Position numbers and translations under genes: made by a program. This document shows positions 8,178 to 17,339 of a stretch of DNA of 46,251 nucleotides, piece after piece. The number at the start of each line of letters is the position of its first letter. Within the stretch, counting starts at the first letter, position 1. The notes beneath the pieces are model-generated. The model worked only from the letters and a program-made list of their open reading frames with translations. It searched no databases and was not told the origin of the DNA. The stretch is from Chloroflexota bacterium. GTDB lineage: Bacteria; Chloroflexota; Anaerolineae; B4-G1. The DNA lies in NCBI GenBank assembly GCA_024232355.1, contig JAAEPW010000775.1:1-46251 (forward strand). The letters are read 5' to 3'.

Positions 8178-10949
8178 TCAGGGCGCCGCAGTCGGAATAG
8201 CCCGCGGTGGCAAGCGCAGCGGGGAGCCCGGGGGATCGCTCTGGTTCACGCGCTCCGTTTTTGGCTCCTCTAACCCTACTTTTGGATACACTATCGTACC
8301 ACTCCCTTTGCTGTTGAGCGGTATGAGCGGCGTGTACAGCTCGTACGCATATCCAAAGACGTATTCTCCAAACTGTTGGATACAAGTGCTCAATCGGTTT
8401 TCGTCTATCCAGCTTTGTTCCGTCGAGCAAAAGACGGACTGCCAGCGATCGCTCTCTGTCCACTGATACAGGCCCAGTTTTTCTTTGTTCATCCCCGTCA
8501 CATCCGTGTCTGTGTACAGCCATGTGATGGTTACGGGGAGAAGCAGGGTCGGTGATACGGACTCGCCCTGACAGACGGTCAGCCGAAACGCCTCAACGTG
8601 GCGTGGCGGGCCAGATGGCAAATCGGGCGGCCAAAGGGGTAAAAAGCACAACTCGGTGGTCGCTGCCACTGTTCCGGTGATGAATCCAAGTGTGATGTGC
8701 CCACTGGCCGAGGCCAATACTCCGGCAGCCTCTGGCTCCAGCGTGGTGGTGACGACTCGGGGAATCATCGTTTCGCTCTGGTTGTTGCCCTCGTCCTGCT
8801 CACTCAGAATATCATCGCTGTCCACATCCAGCACCAGGCGATAGAAATCCTCACCGGACAAGAGAGGGAGCGTTGTTTCTTGGGTAATGGTCACCTGATA
8901 CCAGGGCGCAATAGCCGGAATGGGGAAACGATAGGCGGATAGGAGCAGCGTACCAGAGGTATTGCTCAGGTAGCGCGTGCCAGAGACAGGATCTGAACCC
9001 CACAACCCCACATTAGACACTGTAAACGTAACGTTCAACGTGCTGCTCGGCGTTTCTGATGGCTGCACGTGCCAGTCCGTTACCGAAATCACCAGATCGG
9101 GCTGGTTGTCCACTTGAATCTCGATCCGGTTGTTATCCTCGTCCGGTTCATCTAGCACATTATCACTGTCGGCCTCTAGAGCCAGGTGATAGAGTGCGCG
9201 GGGCGGACGGGGTAGAATTAATTCCACGGTGACAATCGCATGATCGCCAAATTCGAGGGCCGGGATGGAAAAGCGCCAGTCTGGAATGAGCAAACTGCCA
9301 ACTGCATTGCTCAAGATGAGCGTACCCGAAACGGGTGGCGCAGGCCATATGCCCTCATTAGACACCGTCATGGTGATGCTCAACAAGCCGCTCAATGTTT
9401 GTGTTGGACGCACATCCCAGGTCGCTGTCAGAATTACGAGATCGGGACGGGCGTCTATCACAGCGGGCATTGTGACCGTTGTCACATTGTTCCACGGGCG
9501 GGGGTCGTTAGTGACGTTGTCTGGGTCTATGGCGATGTAAAAGTCCGGATCAAAATTATACACACCAGGATGGGTCATGGCAATCGGCGCGGAGAACTGG
9601 GCGACGTTTGTCTTGTAGCGGGGAGGCAATGTCAGTGTGTTTGTGACTGCATAGGGCGTATCGGCTGCAAGGGGTACGTTGGTGGCGGTAAAGTTGCCCA
9701 AGTTGGTGACATACACCCATATCGGCAGGGTTACCGAGGTATTTTCATAAGGATCAGCGAGAGCAATATTTTGCAGTGGAGAAGTGTCCAACGCCGCACT
9801 GTGGTGGATCGTCAGGTCGGCATAGGGTGTATCGGGCAAGGCGGCGGTATAATTGGCAAAAGCTTGCCCCATCTGAGTAATATTGCGACTGTTACTATGA
9901 AACAGGTAGCCGTTATAGTTCTGATCTTCAGACAAGCTGTACCAAGCCCAGGTTTGCACCAACCGGTAATCGTCCTCCGGATAGCCCACGTCTGGAAAGG
10001 TCTCGTTGAGAAAGAGATCAAAGGTCCGGGTCATGAAATGGCTCACGCGGGGCTGGGTATATTTCGCCCCATCCTCATCCGTGAGCCACTCTGGCCACAG
10101 GATGCCGTACTCGCTGATGATGAGAGGTTTGTTCTGTTCGCCCTTGTCCTTCATCCACTGGCGAAAGGCGATCAGATTATCGCGAAAGATATTCATGTCG
10201 TCACCATCGCGGATGTCATAGGCTATGCCACAACTGCTAGGCACGCCCGGCGGTGTGCTGGCTCCCCAAGAACCGTACACTTCACGTAAGATAAAGGCGT
10301 GAATGTTCCACACGTCCACCGGCATCGTCTCGCTGTAGGCTTGTTGATAGGTGTCCCACACAATATCCAGGTACATCATCCGGCAGGGAGTGGGTTGGAC
10401 AATGCCGCCATTGGCGACCAAGGCCGTGGGGTCTACACTCTTGATATAGTGATAGGTGTCGTGATAGACGTGGGCATAGACGTTGGGGTATATGGGGGTG
10501 CCTTGGTAAAGCGAGTCCGGCTCGTTGGACAGCATCCACAAAGAGCCGGGATTAGCGGCGGCGATATTGGCAATAGTGTTTCGACTGGGGCTGACCGTGA
10601 CCTGCGCCGGGTCGTGGGGATCAGAACCGGCCTTGAATCTGAGCAGTTGCACATAGGTCAAGCCATCGAGATGAGATGGGTTGGCGCTACTCCCCCAATC
10701 ACTGTACCAACCGGCGTTGAGTCGGGCCACGTCATAGTTGGTCAGGGGATCGTTGATGAGGCTGTCAAAGCCAAAGCGGTCGCGGGAGTTGGGGTATGGG
10801 GGAAGAAAGTGATGGCCCGAGTTCATGGTACGCAACGTCGCGGTTGTGGCCGTCGTCGACAAGGCGGACGGAGCCGCCGACGAGAGCAGCGCGCCGACGA
10901 GCAACAAGAGCGCCAGGCTCAATAATAAGGACAATAATAGTTTTTTCAT
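8178..10949 (-). CDS. Secreted GH-A-fold-like protein with CARDB domains
   Basis: Start ATG 10949 is preceded by GAGGT at a normal distance; a GTG at 10958 is a less likely alternative. A signal peptide (MKKLLLSLLLSLALLLLVGALLSSA) leads into a ~370-residue region resembling a clan GH-A TIM barrel. Candidate acid/base Glu143 is in LSNEPDS and candidate nucleophile Glu280 is in IISEYGIL, about 137 residues apart as expected for strands 4 and 7. Substrate cannot be told. Three CARDB/Ig-like units follow (YADLTIHHSAALDTS, RPDLVILTATW, QPDLVISVTDW), two with the ADSDNVLDEPDEDNNR-type calcium-like loop. Near the end ELYTPLIPLNSKG resembles the tail of the neighbouring secreted proteins but is followed by ~40 extra Pro/Arg-rich residues, perhaps a lost stop. 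Its own promoter lies at 11093-11120. Confidence 0.8.
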   Translation of the reverse strand: MKKLLLSLLLSLALLLLVGALLSSAAPSALSTTATTATLRTMNSGHHFLPPYPNSRDRFGFDSLINDPLTNYDVARLNAGWYSDWGSSANPSHLDGLTYVQLLRFKAGSDPHDPAQVTVSPSRNTIANIAAANPGSLWMLSNEPDSLYQGTPIYPNVYAHVYHDTYHYIKSVDPTALVANGGIVQPTPCRMMYLDIVWDTYQQAYSETMPVDVWNIHAFILREVYGSWGASTPPGVPSSCGIAYDIRDGDDMNIFRDNLIAFRQWMKDKGEQNKPLIISEYGILWPEWLTDEDGAKYTQPRVSHFMTRTFDLFLNETFPDVGYPEDDYRLVQTWAWYSLSEDQNYNGYLFHSNSRNITQMGQAFANYTAALPDTPYADLTIHHSAALDTSPLQNIALADPYENTSVTLPIWVYVTNLGNFTATNVPLAADTPYAVTNTLTLPPRYKTNVAQFSAPIAMTHPGVYNFDPDFYIAIDPDNVTNDPRPWNNVTTVTMPAVIDARPDLVILTATWDVRPTQTLSGLLSITMTVSNEGIWPAPPVSGTLILSNAVGSLLIPDWRFSIPALEFGDHAIVTVELILPRPPRALYHLALEADSDNVLDEPDEDNNRIEIQVDNQPDLVISVTDWHVQPSETPSSTLNVTFTVSNVGLWGSDPVSGTRYLSNTSGTLLLSAYRFPIPAIAPWYQVTITQETTLPLLSGEDFYRLVLDVDSDDILSEQDEGNNQSETMIPRVVTTTLEPEAAGVLASASGHITLGFITGTVAATTELCFLPLWPPDLPSGPPRHVEAFRLTVCQGESVSPTLLLPVTITWLYTDTDVTGMNKEKLGLYQWTESDRWQSVFCSTEQSWIDENRLSTCIQQFGEYVFGYAYELYTPLIPLNSKGSGTIVYPKVGLEEPKTERVNQSDPPGSPLRLPPRAIPTAAP

Positions 10950-11092
10950 TTCATACACCTCGCCAGTTTGTTACATTCCCCATACTTTTTTCTCAACTCG
11001 ATTATCGCTCAGAACCGCCCTTGAGGACGAGGGCGGAGCGACTAGAACATCTAATTCTGTGACGGTCTGAGTAGAACTTGACACGTGAGCGT

Positions 11093-11120
11093 ATCATACC
11101 AGAACACAGCCAGAGCGCAA
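11093..11120 (-). promoter_or_regulatory. Promoter for the GH-like secreted protein
   Basis: On the minus strand TTGCGC (11115-11120), a 16-base spacer, and TATGAT (11093-11098). The leader would be about 135 bases and contains a hairpin-forming CCGCCCTCGTCCTCAAGGGCGG segment near 11015-11037. Confidence 0.5.
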
Positions 11121-11137
11121 GAAGATATGGTTTGTAG

Positions 11138-11175
11138 AAAAAGAGCCGCCGGAGGTATACTCCGGCGGCTTTTTT
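11138..11175. terminator. Bidirectional rho-independent terminator
   Basis: GCCGCCGGAG (11145-11154) pairs with CTCCGGCGGC (11160-11169), flanked by an A-run on the left and a T-run on the right. It follows the stop of the 1882-aa protein gene (minus strand, reading A-run as T-run) and separates it from the promoter of the GH-like gene. Confidence 0.88.
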
Positions 11176-11230
11176 GTTCATGCTGTCCCATTGGGGACAT
11201 TATCCCGTTTGGGATATCTATCTGTTAGGG

Positions 11231-14200
11231 TTATTGCCTCACAACCAAAGGCAGATAGATCATACTCATACCTTCTTGTACGAACTGCAACACTACAGGA
11301 TCGAGCTGCGGATAAGTGTTCTCCATCCACAGGGTCTCGGTGATGGTGTCGGTCCCGTCGCCGGCATCCAGGACGTTAAAGGTCTTGGTGATGACATACG
11401 TCCAAGTGCTAGGACTGTCGTCGACCTCCACGACCATTGAACCGGAGGAGGGGAAGAGCACTGTGCCATGTTCCGGTACGATGAGCGTGCCACCGGGCAT
11501 AGCATAGACACCATAGTCCACCAACTCTAGCGACTCGGACCACTCTTCCGTCAAACTGAAAGTAATGTCGCCGTCGGGGGTGATTGACACGGTGTCCACG
11601 ATCTCGACGGTGTCGCTGGGGACAACGGTGGCCGGGAATTCGTCAACCATCTCACCGTTAACATAGACTTCCTTGTCCCAGGTCGGCTGGTGTATGATCG
11701 CCAGGCTCATCGGGATCTGGATCGGCCCGTAGGGGCTATTGTTGCTCACGCGCAACATGCCGTTGTACAGTCCGGGCAACATCGTGCCAGCGTCAAAGGT
11801 GACGTCGACGGCGGTGTCGCCGCCGGGAAGAACGGTGCCCGTGATGGGATCTTCGGACAGCCAGGGCAGGTCGGGGCACAGAGCCGCCGGGACGCCGCTG
11901 TCCACCAACAGCATGTTGGGGTCGTCGGCTAACCACAGGTTCCCGTCGCAGTTGATGTCCGCGCCGTTGCCACCAAGGCCGGCCACGGTGAAGGAACTCA
12001 CCTCGGTCCAGGTCAGGTCGTACTCGCGCACCGTATCCGCTCCGGTCTCTGCGATGAACATTAACTCGGCATCCGGGTTAAAGGTCAGACCAGAGATATC
12101 GACGCCAAGCAGAGGTGTGGTCGTAATGACTTCTCCGGGGAAATCCCACGTCTCGCCCTTGAACTCGTGGATGGCCTGGCACACTGTGCCATTAGCGCAT
12201 CCGCCATAGTCCCAGCGACCCGTGTAGAACACGTCGGTATCCGGGTTGTAGGCCAGGCCACGCATCGAAGTGGTCGTGAAACCACAGATGGTGTCGCCGG
12301 TCCAGCCAAAGTCCGGGTCGAGTTCGTGGACACAGTTGTCGGTCGCGACGTCCAACATCCAGATCATTCCGGTGTTGGGGTTGTAGGCCATGTCGGCCGG
12401 ACCAAAGTTGGGTCCCCAGGGATAGCCGTACCAGCGGCCGGTGGGCGTGCCATCGGTCTGGAACTCGACAACCCGGCAATCGCCACCCCAGCCGGCGCAC
12501 GGGCTGCCGACCCAAACTGTGTCGTTCAACCGGTCATACGCGGTACCCCAGGCTGCGGTCATTCCGCTGCCCCAGGCAGCCAGGATATCACCGGCAGCCA
12601 TCGGGCTGTGACCGGGGCTTACCGGGGCCTCATGCTGTGCGATCATTGGATCGACAACTTGAGCAGCCGGGAGCATCGTTTCCAGTTTAGCGTACTTGAC
12701 GAGACGGAACGATGTGTACTGCACGGTCGTCGGGTTGGCGCCAGGCTGCCACTCGACGAGGCTAAAGTCTATCGCTAGGATGCCGGTGTTGACCAACGTC
12801 AGAGGCAGTGTCGTCGACATGTGCGGCGTCAGGGAGACAGACATACTGGTTGGCGCAGCGCCCAGCACACCCGCAGGCAGTTCAAAGTCTTCCAGCCCTG
12901 TCGTGGTATCTGCAACGACGGTGACAGGATGTCTGTCGACTCCATACCCGCCGCCGCTCAACATGGCCGTAAAGGTCTCGGTGGGTCCGGCTGTCGAAAA
13001 GATGGTGTAGAACGCTTCGTCCACTGCCGCGTCGGCTGTGGCTCCCGCGGTCACTGAGTCGCCGTCCTGGTTCTCTACCACCGCGCCATTCAGCGCGTCA
13101 CCGGTGTTGGCGTCGGATACGTTACCGACGACCAGTCCACCACCGGTGGGCGCGACGCAGGAGGTACCGTTCAGCGTCACATCGTCCATGAAAAAGTTAA
13201 TGTTGCCGGGGTTGCCGGCCGGGTTCCACTCGTAAAGTTGCAGAGTGTGCACACCGCCGTCGGCATAGGCGCTGACGTCGACAGTAGCCTGACCCCACGC
13301 CCCAACAAAAGCGGACGAGGTATGGTCAGCCGTAAAGATGACCGTGTTGTCCATAGTTACGGTAAAGTAGCCCGTATCGGTCAGCGGTGCAGCGATCCCT
13401 ATCGCGAGCCAAAAGCCCAAGGTGGTCACATCGTTTGGAATGACCAGGTCTTGGTTGACCAAGGCCCAGTTTTCATCGGAAGCCCAACCACCCAACCATG
13501 TACCCCAGGCTCCAGAGTGCGGCAACTGCTGGCTCAAGACACCGTAGCCGTACATATCATCTTCATTCCAGTATGGGTTGGGCGAGCCAAGCTCAAATCC
13601 GCCATCCATCAGGCCCGTTGCTTCGTACCCAGGCGCGTTACACATAGCCAGGTCGGCGTCCATCGGGATGTCCAGGGTCGTGTCGCCCGTCACCGAGGTG
13701 AGGATCACGTTGGCGGTGTCGTAGCCGTCCACCCAGGTCGTCGCGATCAGGTTGTAAGGGCCGCCTTCGGCGACGGTGACGCTATAGTAGCCGGTCACCG
13801 GGTCGTTCCACAAGGGAGCGCCAGGATAGCCGTTGACGGTGATGTTGGCATACAGCGGCCAGTCGGTGGCAGAATCTGTCACGACACCTTCCAGCACAAA
13901 GTATTCCGAATCCGGCAGGTAAAAGTCCTGCGCTGCCGTCTCGCCAGTGGCCACGACCACGTCTTCAGTGGTAACGGCATAACCATAGTTGCCGGTGGCC
14001 GTGAACGCACGCGTGCCGGCCAGGGAGAAGAGGGCGTAAAAGCCGTCGTCGACCGCCGGATCATCCGGGGTTGCCGCCGTCGTGAAGGACTCGCCGGTGT
14101 CGTTTTCGACAATAGCGCCGACCTGCGGAGTGCTGGTCGCCTCGTCGTAGACGTTGCCCACCACCAGACCGCCAGACGTTGGCGCGCAGCCCTCGGTGAT

Positions 14201-16879
14201 GCTGACGTTGTCCACATAGTAGCCCTCAAAGTTGACGCCGCCATCGCTGATCAGTCGCCAGCGGAGTTGCGCGGTTCCTTCGGCAGCGTCCGAGATGCCA
14301 TAGCCCATGTCGGTCCACTCGCCAAACGTCGAGGCCATCCACATGGTTTCCCAAGGGCCGCCGTCGATGCTGACTTCGGCATAGACATAGTCAAAGGTCT
14401 CTTCCATGCTCCACGCCTGGCTCCAGTTGGCGGTCAGGATGGTGCCGGTGGGGTAAGCGGAGAGGTCAATGACCGGTGAGGTCAGTGTTTCCTCTACGTT
14501 GTCGCCATGGTTACCGTCCAGATCGGTGCCCCAGCATTGGGTGCCCGAACCACATCCGTAAGGCCAGATGGTCGGTACGCCCCACTCCCACTCGCCGGTG
14601 GGGGTGTAGACGCCGCTAGATTCAAAGTCCTCTGCGTACACGGTCGAGGCTGCTGCATAGCCGGGGGCGGAGCAAGCGCCCTCGTCGGCGTTCAGCGCAA
14701 AGTCCTCGCCCACGTCGGCCGTGAGCGGCCCAACCGAGCGGATTTCCGACTCGTAGCCAATCACCCAGGCCGATACCTCAAAGGTGTAGGCCGAAGGATC
14801 GCCCGCCAGGGTCACGGCGTACTCGCCGGTGGCCGGGTCGGTCCAGATGGCCTCGTTGTACATAAAGCCTTCGATCTCGATCTTGGCATACAGCGGCCAT
14901 CCGGTGGTGGCGTCGGTTACTGTGCCCGTCACCACGTACGTGGAGTAGGCTCCTAGTGTAAAGGTCACCTCTGTCGTCGCGTTGTCGGCGACGGGAACAT
15001 CGGTGACTGTGGCAGGCGCATAGCCATAGGCCTCGGCTGTCACGGTATAGTTGCCGGACACCATATTGCTAATGCCATAGCTGCCGTCTGCGTGGCTGTA
15101 GGCCACGTAGGTCGGGTTCGAGTCGGCTACCAGTTTGGCGCCGCCGATGGCACCGCCGCCAGTAGCGCTGACTGTGCCCTCGATCTGCCCCTTGTCTTCC
15201 AGACAACTGGGGAAGCGGAAGGAGGCGATGCGGGTTTGCCAGTTCCATTCACCGGTGGTCTCGATATACTCCTGGGTGTACCAGAAGGTGCAGTCGTCCA
15301 CCGGGTCCACGGACATGGCACTATAGTCGCCCCAACGATTAGGGTTGGTCGTCGAGCCGGTGCCGGAGATGATGTTGCCTTCCTCCAGGCTCATATAGCC
15401 CAAGGGATCGCCGGCTTCCCGTCCGGTATAGCGGATGCTGGGGTATATCGTGTCGCTAGAGATGCTATAGCCCAGGGCTATGTTGCCGACTTTGTCCATA
15501 GCGATACTGCCCATCCAGCGATGGTGTTCGTCGGGAGCAAAGGTGCTCTGCTGGGCCAGTACGGCGTTCGGACCGGGGTCGCGGATCTCGTACCAGCGGA
15601 TGCCAGCGTGACCGTCGTCCACGTCCACCGTCTGGTTCACCACCAGCGCCTCGTGGGTGCCAAAGTTGCGGTACCACAGGTGCATCATCAAGCGACCCGA
15701 GATGGTGTCCACGCCGTTCGCCGTATCGGGCTGCGGGATGCAGTCGCGGGTGGCAAAGCAGACGTCTGGGTCGAACTTGGCTACAGGCAGAACCTTGACC
15801 AGATTAAAGGTCGTGTTGGTCGGGGTGAGCCAGTCGGTGTGGAAGGCATAGATTTCCAGCACGTCGTCGCCCACGTCGTTGTGTACGGCCCGCACAAAGT
15901 GGTTGGGGGCGCCTGCCGGGGGCAGGGTGTCGCCCATCAAGTTGCTGGGCAAAAAGGCATTCCAACTCGCATCTTCAAAGTACTGGAAGGTGGCGGGGTC
16001 GCCAACGAGCATGGCGTCGCGATCAAAGGCCCACACGCCGGCTCCACCGGTGCCGTTGAACTGGTTGGCCGACATGTAGTAAGCGTCCGGCCAGACACCC
16101 AACTTGGGATAGTCGTTCATATCGTCTTCACTGACCAGGAAGGTGTAGGGATACCAGTCGTCGGGGTCGTCAGTCGGTTCGGGTCCCTTGGAGACGGCGA
16201 TACATTGATAGTATGGGCCGTTCAAGGAGACGGCAAACTGGGTCAGCAACCAGCGGTCGACCAATTGGTCGTAGAGCACGACCGGGTCGCCATCGTTGAA
16301 CGAGCGGCACGGATCGCCAAACGGCCACAGATCGTTGGGATGGAAGGGGCCGTATAGCAAATCGCCAGTCTTGCTGTAGACAGCCGTGGACAGGTTGACC
16401 ATTTGCACATAGTGGTTGGGTCCCACCTGGCCGTCAGTGTCCGGCGGCGCAACGCCGTCGAGGTTGTTGATGCCCTCAAAGTTCACGATCGTGGGCGGCA
16501 TAGCGGTCACGCCCATCGCGCGCTGCACGACCGGGTCTGATACTTGAACCCCACCGGCCGTTCCTCCAGCAGCGATGCCCAAGGTTTCCCGGGGCATTCC
16601 AGTGTATGGATTCACTGTAGCAGCACGGGGCAGGCCGCGTGTGTCTGCGGGAGCGACAGGGTCGCTCACGTAGGGGCCGGTATCTTGTCCTTCCGGCTGT
16701 GGCGGTTGGGGAGCATCCATCGGTGCAGCAACGCCGTCATTGACGACGGAGGGATCGACGGTCTCAGCCGCGATTCCCTGCGCTGGAGATGGATCGACCC
16801 GCGCGCTCACTGTAGTGGCAATCATAGACATTATTACTATGAGCGCCAGAATGTTAAAAGTCTTACTTTTTCTACTCAC
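11231..16879 (-). CDS. Giant modular secreted protein (1882 aa)
   Basis: The GTG start at 16879 follows GGAGG by ten bases; the signal peptide is SRKSKTFNILALIVIMSMIATTVSA. Residues ~130-545 form a secreted propeller-like domain (VAPPDTDGQVGPNHYVQMVN). Two carboxypeptidase-regulatory-like units follow at ~550-700. A module of about 345 residues is then present twice (~645-989 and ~990-1333). Each copy has VTD-x-WPLYA-I, C-x-APGY-A, a MAM/jelly-roll-like domain with -DNVSI or -DDVTL, and GGLVVGNV-x-D, ending at DFYLP or DFELP. Next comes a BACON/ASPM-like strand set split by an inserted NHL-like propeller (AWGSGMTAAWGTAYDRLNDTVW to LWLADDPNM), and a DUF11-like end. The last residues are MIYLPLVVRQ, a tail shared with neighbours. 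No catalytic motif was found; adhesion or matrix binding is inferred. A duplicated promoter-leader cassette precedes it. Confidence 0.85.
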   Translation of the reverse strand: MSRKSKTFNILALIVIMSMIATTVSARVDPSPAQGIAAETVDPSVVNDGVAAPMDAPQPPQPEGQDTGPYVSDPVAPADTRGLPRAATVNPYTGMPRETLGIAAGGTAGGVQVSDPVVQRAMGVTAMPPTIVNFEGINNLDGVAPPDTDGQVGPNHYVQMVNLSTAVYSKTGDLLYGPFHPNDLWPFGDPCRSFNDGDPVVLYDQLVDRWLLTQFAVSLNGPYYQCIAVSKGPEPTDDPDDWYPYTFLVSEDDMNDYPKLGVWPDAYYMSANQFNGTGGAGVWAFDRDAMLVGDPATFQYFEDASWNAFLPSNLMGDTLPPAGAPNHFVRAVHNDVGDDVLEIYAFHTDWLTPTNTTFNLVKVLPVAKFDPDVCFATRDCIPQPDTANGVDTISGRLMMHLWYRNFGTHEALVVNQTVDVDDGHAGIRWYEIRDPGPNAVLAQQSTFAPDEHHRWMGSIAMDKVGNIALGYSISSDTIYPSIRYTGREAGDPLGYMSLEEGNIISGTGSTTNPNRWGDYSAMSVDPVDDCTFWYTQEYIETTGEWNWQTRIASFRFPSCLEDKGQIEGTVSATGGGAIGGAKLVADSNPTYVAYSHADGSYGISNMVSGNYTVTAEAYGYAPATVTDVPVADNATTEVTFTLGAYSTYVVTGTVTDATTGWPLYAKIEIEGFMYNEAIWTDPATGEYAVTLAGDPSAYTFEVSAWVIGYESEIRSVGPLTADVGEDFALNADEGACSAPGYAAASTVYAEDFESSGVYTPTGEWEWGVPTIWPYGCGSGTQCWGTDLDGNHGDNVEETLTSPVIDLSAYPTGTILTANWSQAWSMEETFDYVYAEVSIDGGPWETMWMASTFGEWTDMGYGISDAAEGTAQLRWRLISDGGVNFEGYYVDNVSITEGCAPTSGGLVVGNVYDEATSTPQVGAIVENDTGESFTTAATPDDPAVDDGFYALFSLAGTRAFTATGNYGYAVTTEDVVVATGETAAQDFYLPDSEYFVLEGVVTDSATDWPLYANITVNGYPGAPLWNDPVTGYYSVTVAEGGPYNLIATTWVDGYDTANVILTSVTGDTTLDIPMDADLAMCNAPGYEATGLMDGGFELGSPNPYWNEDDMYGYGVLSQQLPHSGAWGTWLGGWASDENWALVNQDLVIPNDVTTLGFWLAIGIAAPLTDTGYFTVTMDNTVIFTADHTSSAFVGAWGQATVDVSAYADGGVHTLQLYEWNPAGNPGNINFFMDDVTLNGTSCVAPTGGGLVVGNVSDANTGDALNGAVVENQDGDSVTAGATADAAVDEAFYTIFSTAGPTETFTAMLSGGGYGVDRHPVTVVADTTTGLEDFELPAGVLGAAPTSMSVSLTPHMSTTLPLTLVNTGILAIDFSLVEWQPGANPTTVQYTSFRLVKYAKLETMLPAAQVVDPMIAQHEAPVSPGHSPMAAGDILAAWGSGMTAAWGTAYDRLNDTVWVGSPCAGWGGDCRVVEFQTDGTPTGRWYGYPWGPNFGPADMAYNPNTGMIWMLDVATDNCVHELDPDFGWTGDTICGFTTTSMRGLAYNPDTDVFYTGRWDYGGCANGTVCQAIHEFKGETWDFPGEVITTTPLLGVDISGLTFNPDAELMFIAETGADTVREYDLTWTEVSSFTVAGLGGNGADINCDGNLWLADDPNMLLVDSGVPAALCPDLPWLSEDPITGTVLPGGDTAVDVTFDAGTMLPGLYNGMLRVSNNSPYGPIQIPMSLAIIHQPTWDKEVYVNGEMVDEFPATVVPSDTVEIVDTVSITPDGDITFSLTEEWSESLELVDYGVYAMPGGTLIVPEHGTVLFPSSGSMVVEVDDSPSTWTYVITKTFNVLDAGDGTDTITETLWMENTYPQLDPVVLQFVQEGMSMIYLPLVVRQ

Positions 16880-16963
16880 TTTTTTGTTTCCTCCTATTTT
16901 ATTGATGATCTTGTTTCTGGTTACTTGCGAGGATAGGAAAAACCATTGCGTTTATCTAATTCT

Positions 16964-17188
16964 ATCACCTCCTTTTTTCCCTATATCTCAACGATAGGTG
17001 GAATGTGCAAAAAAGGCATTGACTTGTGCTACTTGTTGATAGAGAGATTTGCTATCAAAACTTTGGGACAAGTATCCAGTCGCCGCTATTGGTTTGCACA
17101 TGTTGACTGGTATGATAAAACTATCACGTGACCAAGGCAAAAACTGCATTAACGTTTTCTTGGAGAAACTGGACAGATGAAACAGTAG
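16964..17188 (-). promoter_or_regulatory. Structured 5' leader, copy A (candidate cis-regulatory RNA)
   Basis: The leader RNA is read on the minus strand from about 17188; the conserved part ends at 16964 and the start codon is at 16879. Visible pairings: AUGUGCAAA (17101-17093) with UUUGCACAU (17011-17003), perfect over 9 bp; CAAG-type outer stem 17069-17073 with 17031-17035; inner hairpin TTGATAG/CTATCAA (17036-17042 with 17052-17058). CACCT (17000-16996) can pair with AGGTG (16970-16966) inside AAGGAGGTGAT, and CCTAT/ATAGG (16994-16998 with 16980-16984) offers a competing hairpin. This looks like an aptamer-plus-switch or an mRNA-stabilising element. No known riboswitch consensus was recognised. 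Confidence 0.6.
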
Positions 17189-17194
17189 TGCACA

Positions 17195-17223
17195 AATATA
17201 GCACAGCTCCTACTGCCTGTCAA
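17195..17223 (-). promoter_or_regulatory. Promoter, copy A, for the 1882-aa secreted protein
   Basis: On the minus strand a perfect TTGACA (17218-17223), 17-base spacer, and TATATT (17195-17200). The same promoter with the same spacing is found in copy B. The predicted start near 17188 gives a leader of about 310 bases. Confidence 0.82.
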
Positions 17224-17320
17224 TACTGACTGAAAATCATTTATTTGAACGTGTTACGCAATTGGCGTTCGTTCAACCTTGAAACTTGCGCATCCAGACG
17301 TATAGAAATAGTAAAAGACA

Positions 17321-17339
17321 ACATAACCAATTGTTATGT
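17321..17339. promoter_or_regulatory. Possible operator palindrome upstream of promoter A
   Basis: ACATAAC (17321-17327), five bases, GTTATGT (17333-17339) form a perfect 7-bp inverted repeat about 100 bases upstream of the -35 box. The matching place in copy B is degenerate, which weakens the case for a shared operator. Confidence 0.35.

Noticed and set aside
13238..14479. A 413-codon open frame on the plus strand, opposite the giant secreted protein gene (also one at 15092-16357)
   Set aside because: It is the antisense shadow of a GC-rich gene with clear domains; the translation has no recognisable motif, and no ribosome-binding site is present.
16964..17188. Leader as a known riboswitch (cyclic di-GMP, cobalamin or TPP class)
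   Set aside because: None of the conserved sequence boxes of these classes could be found; the structure was kept only as an unassigned candidate.
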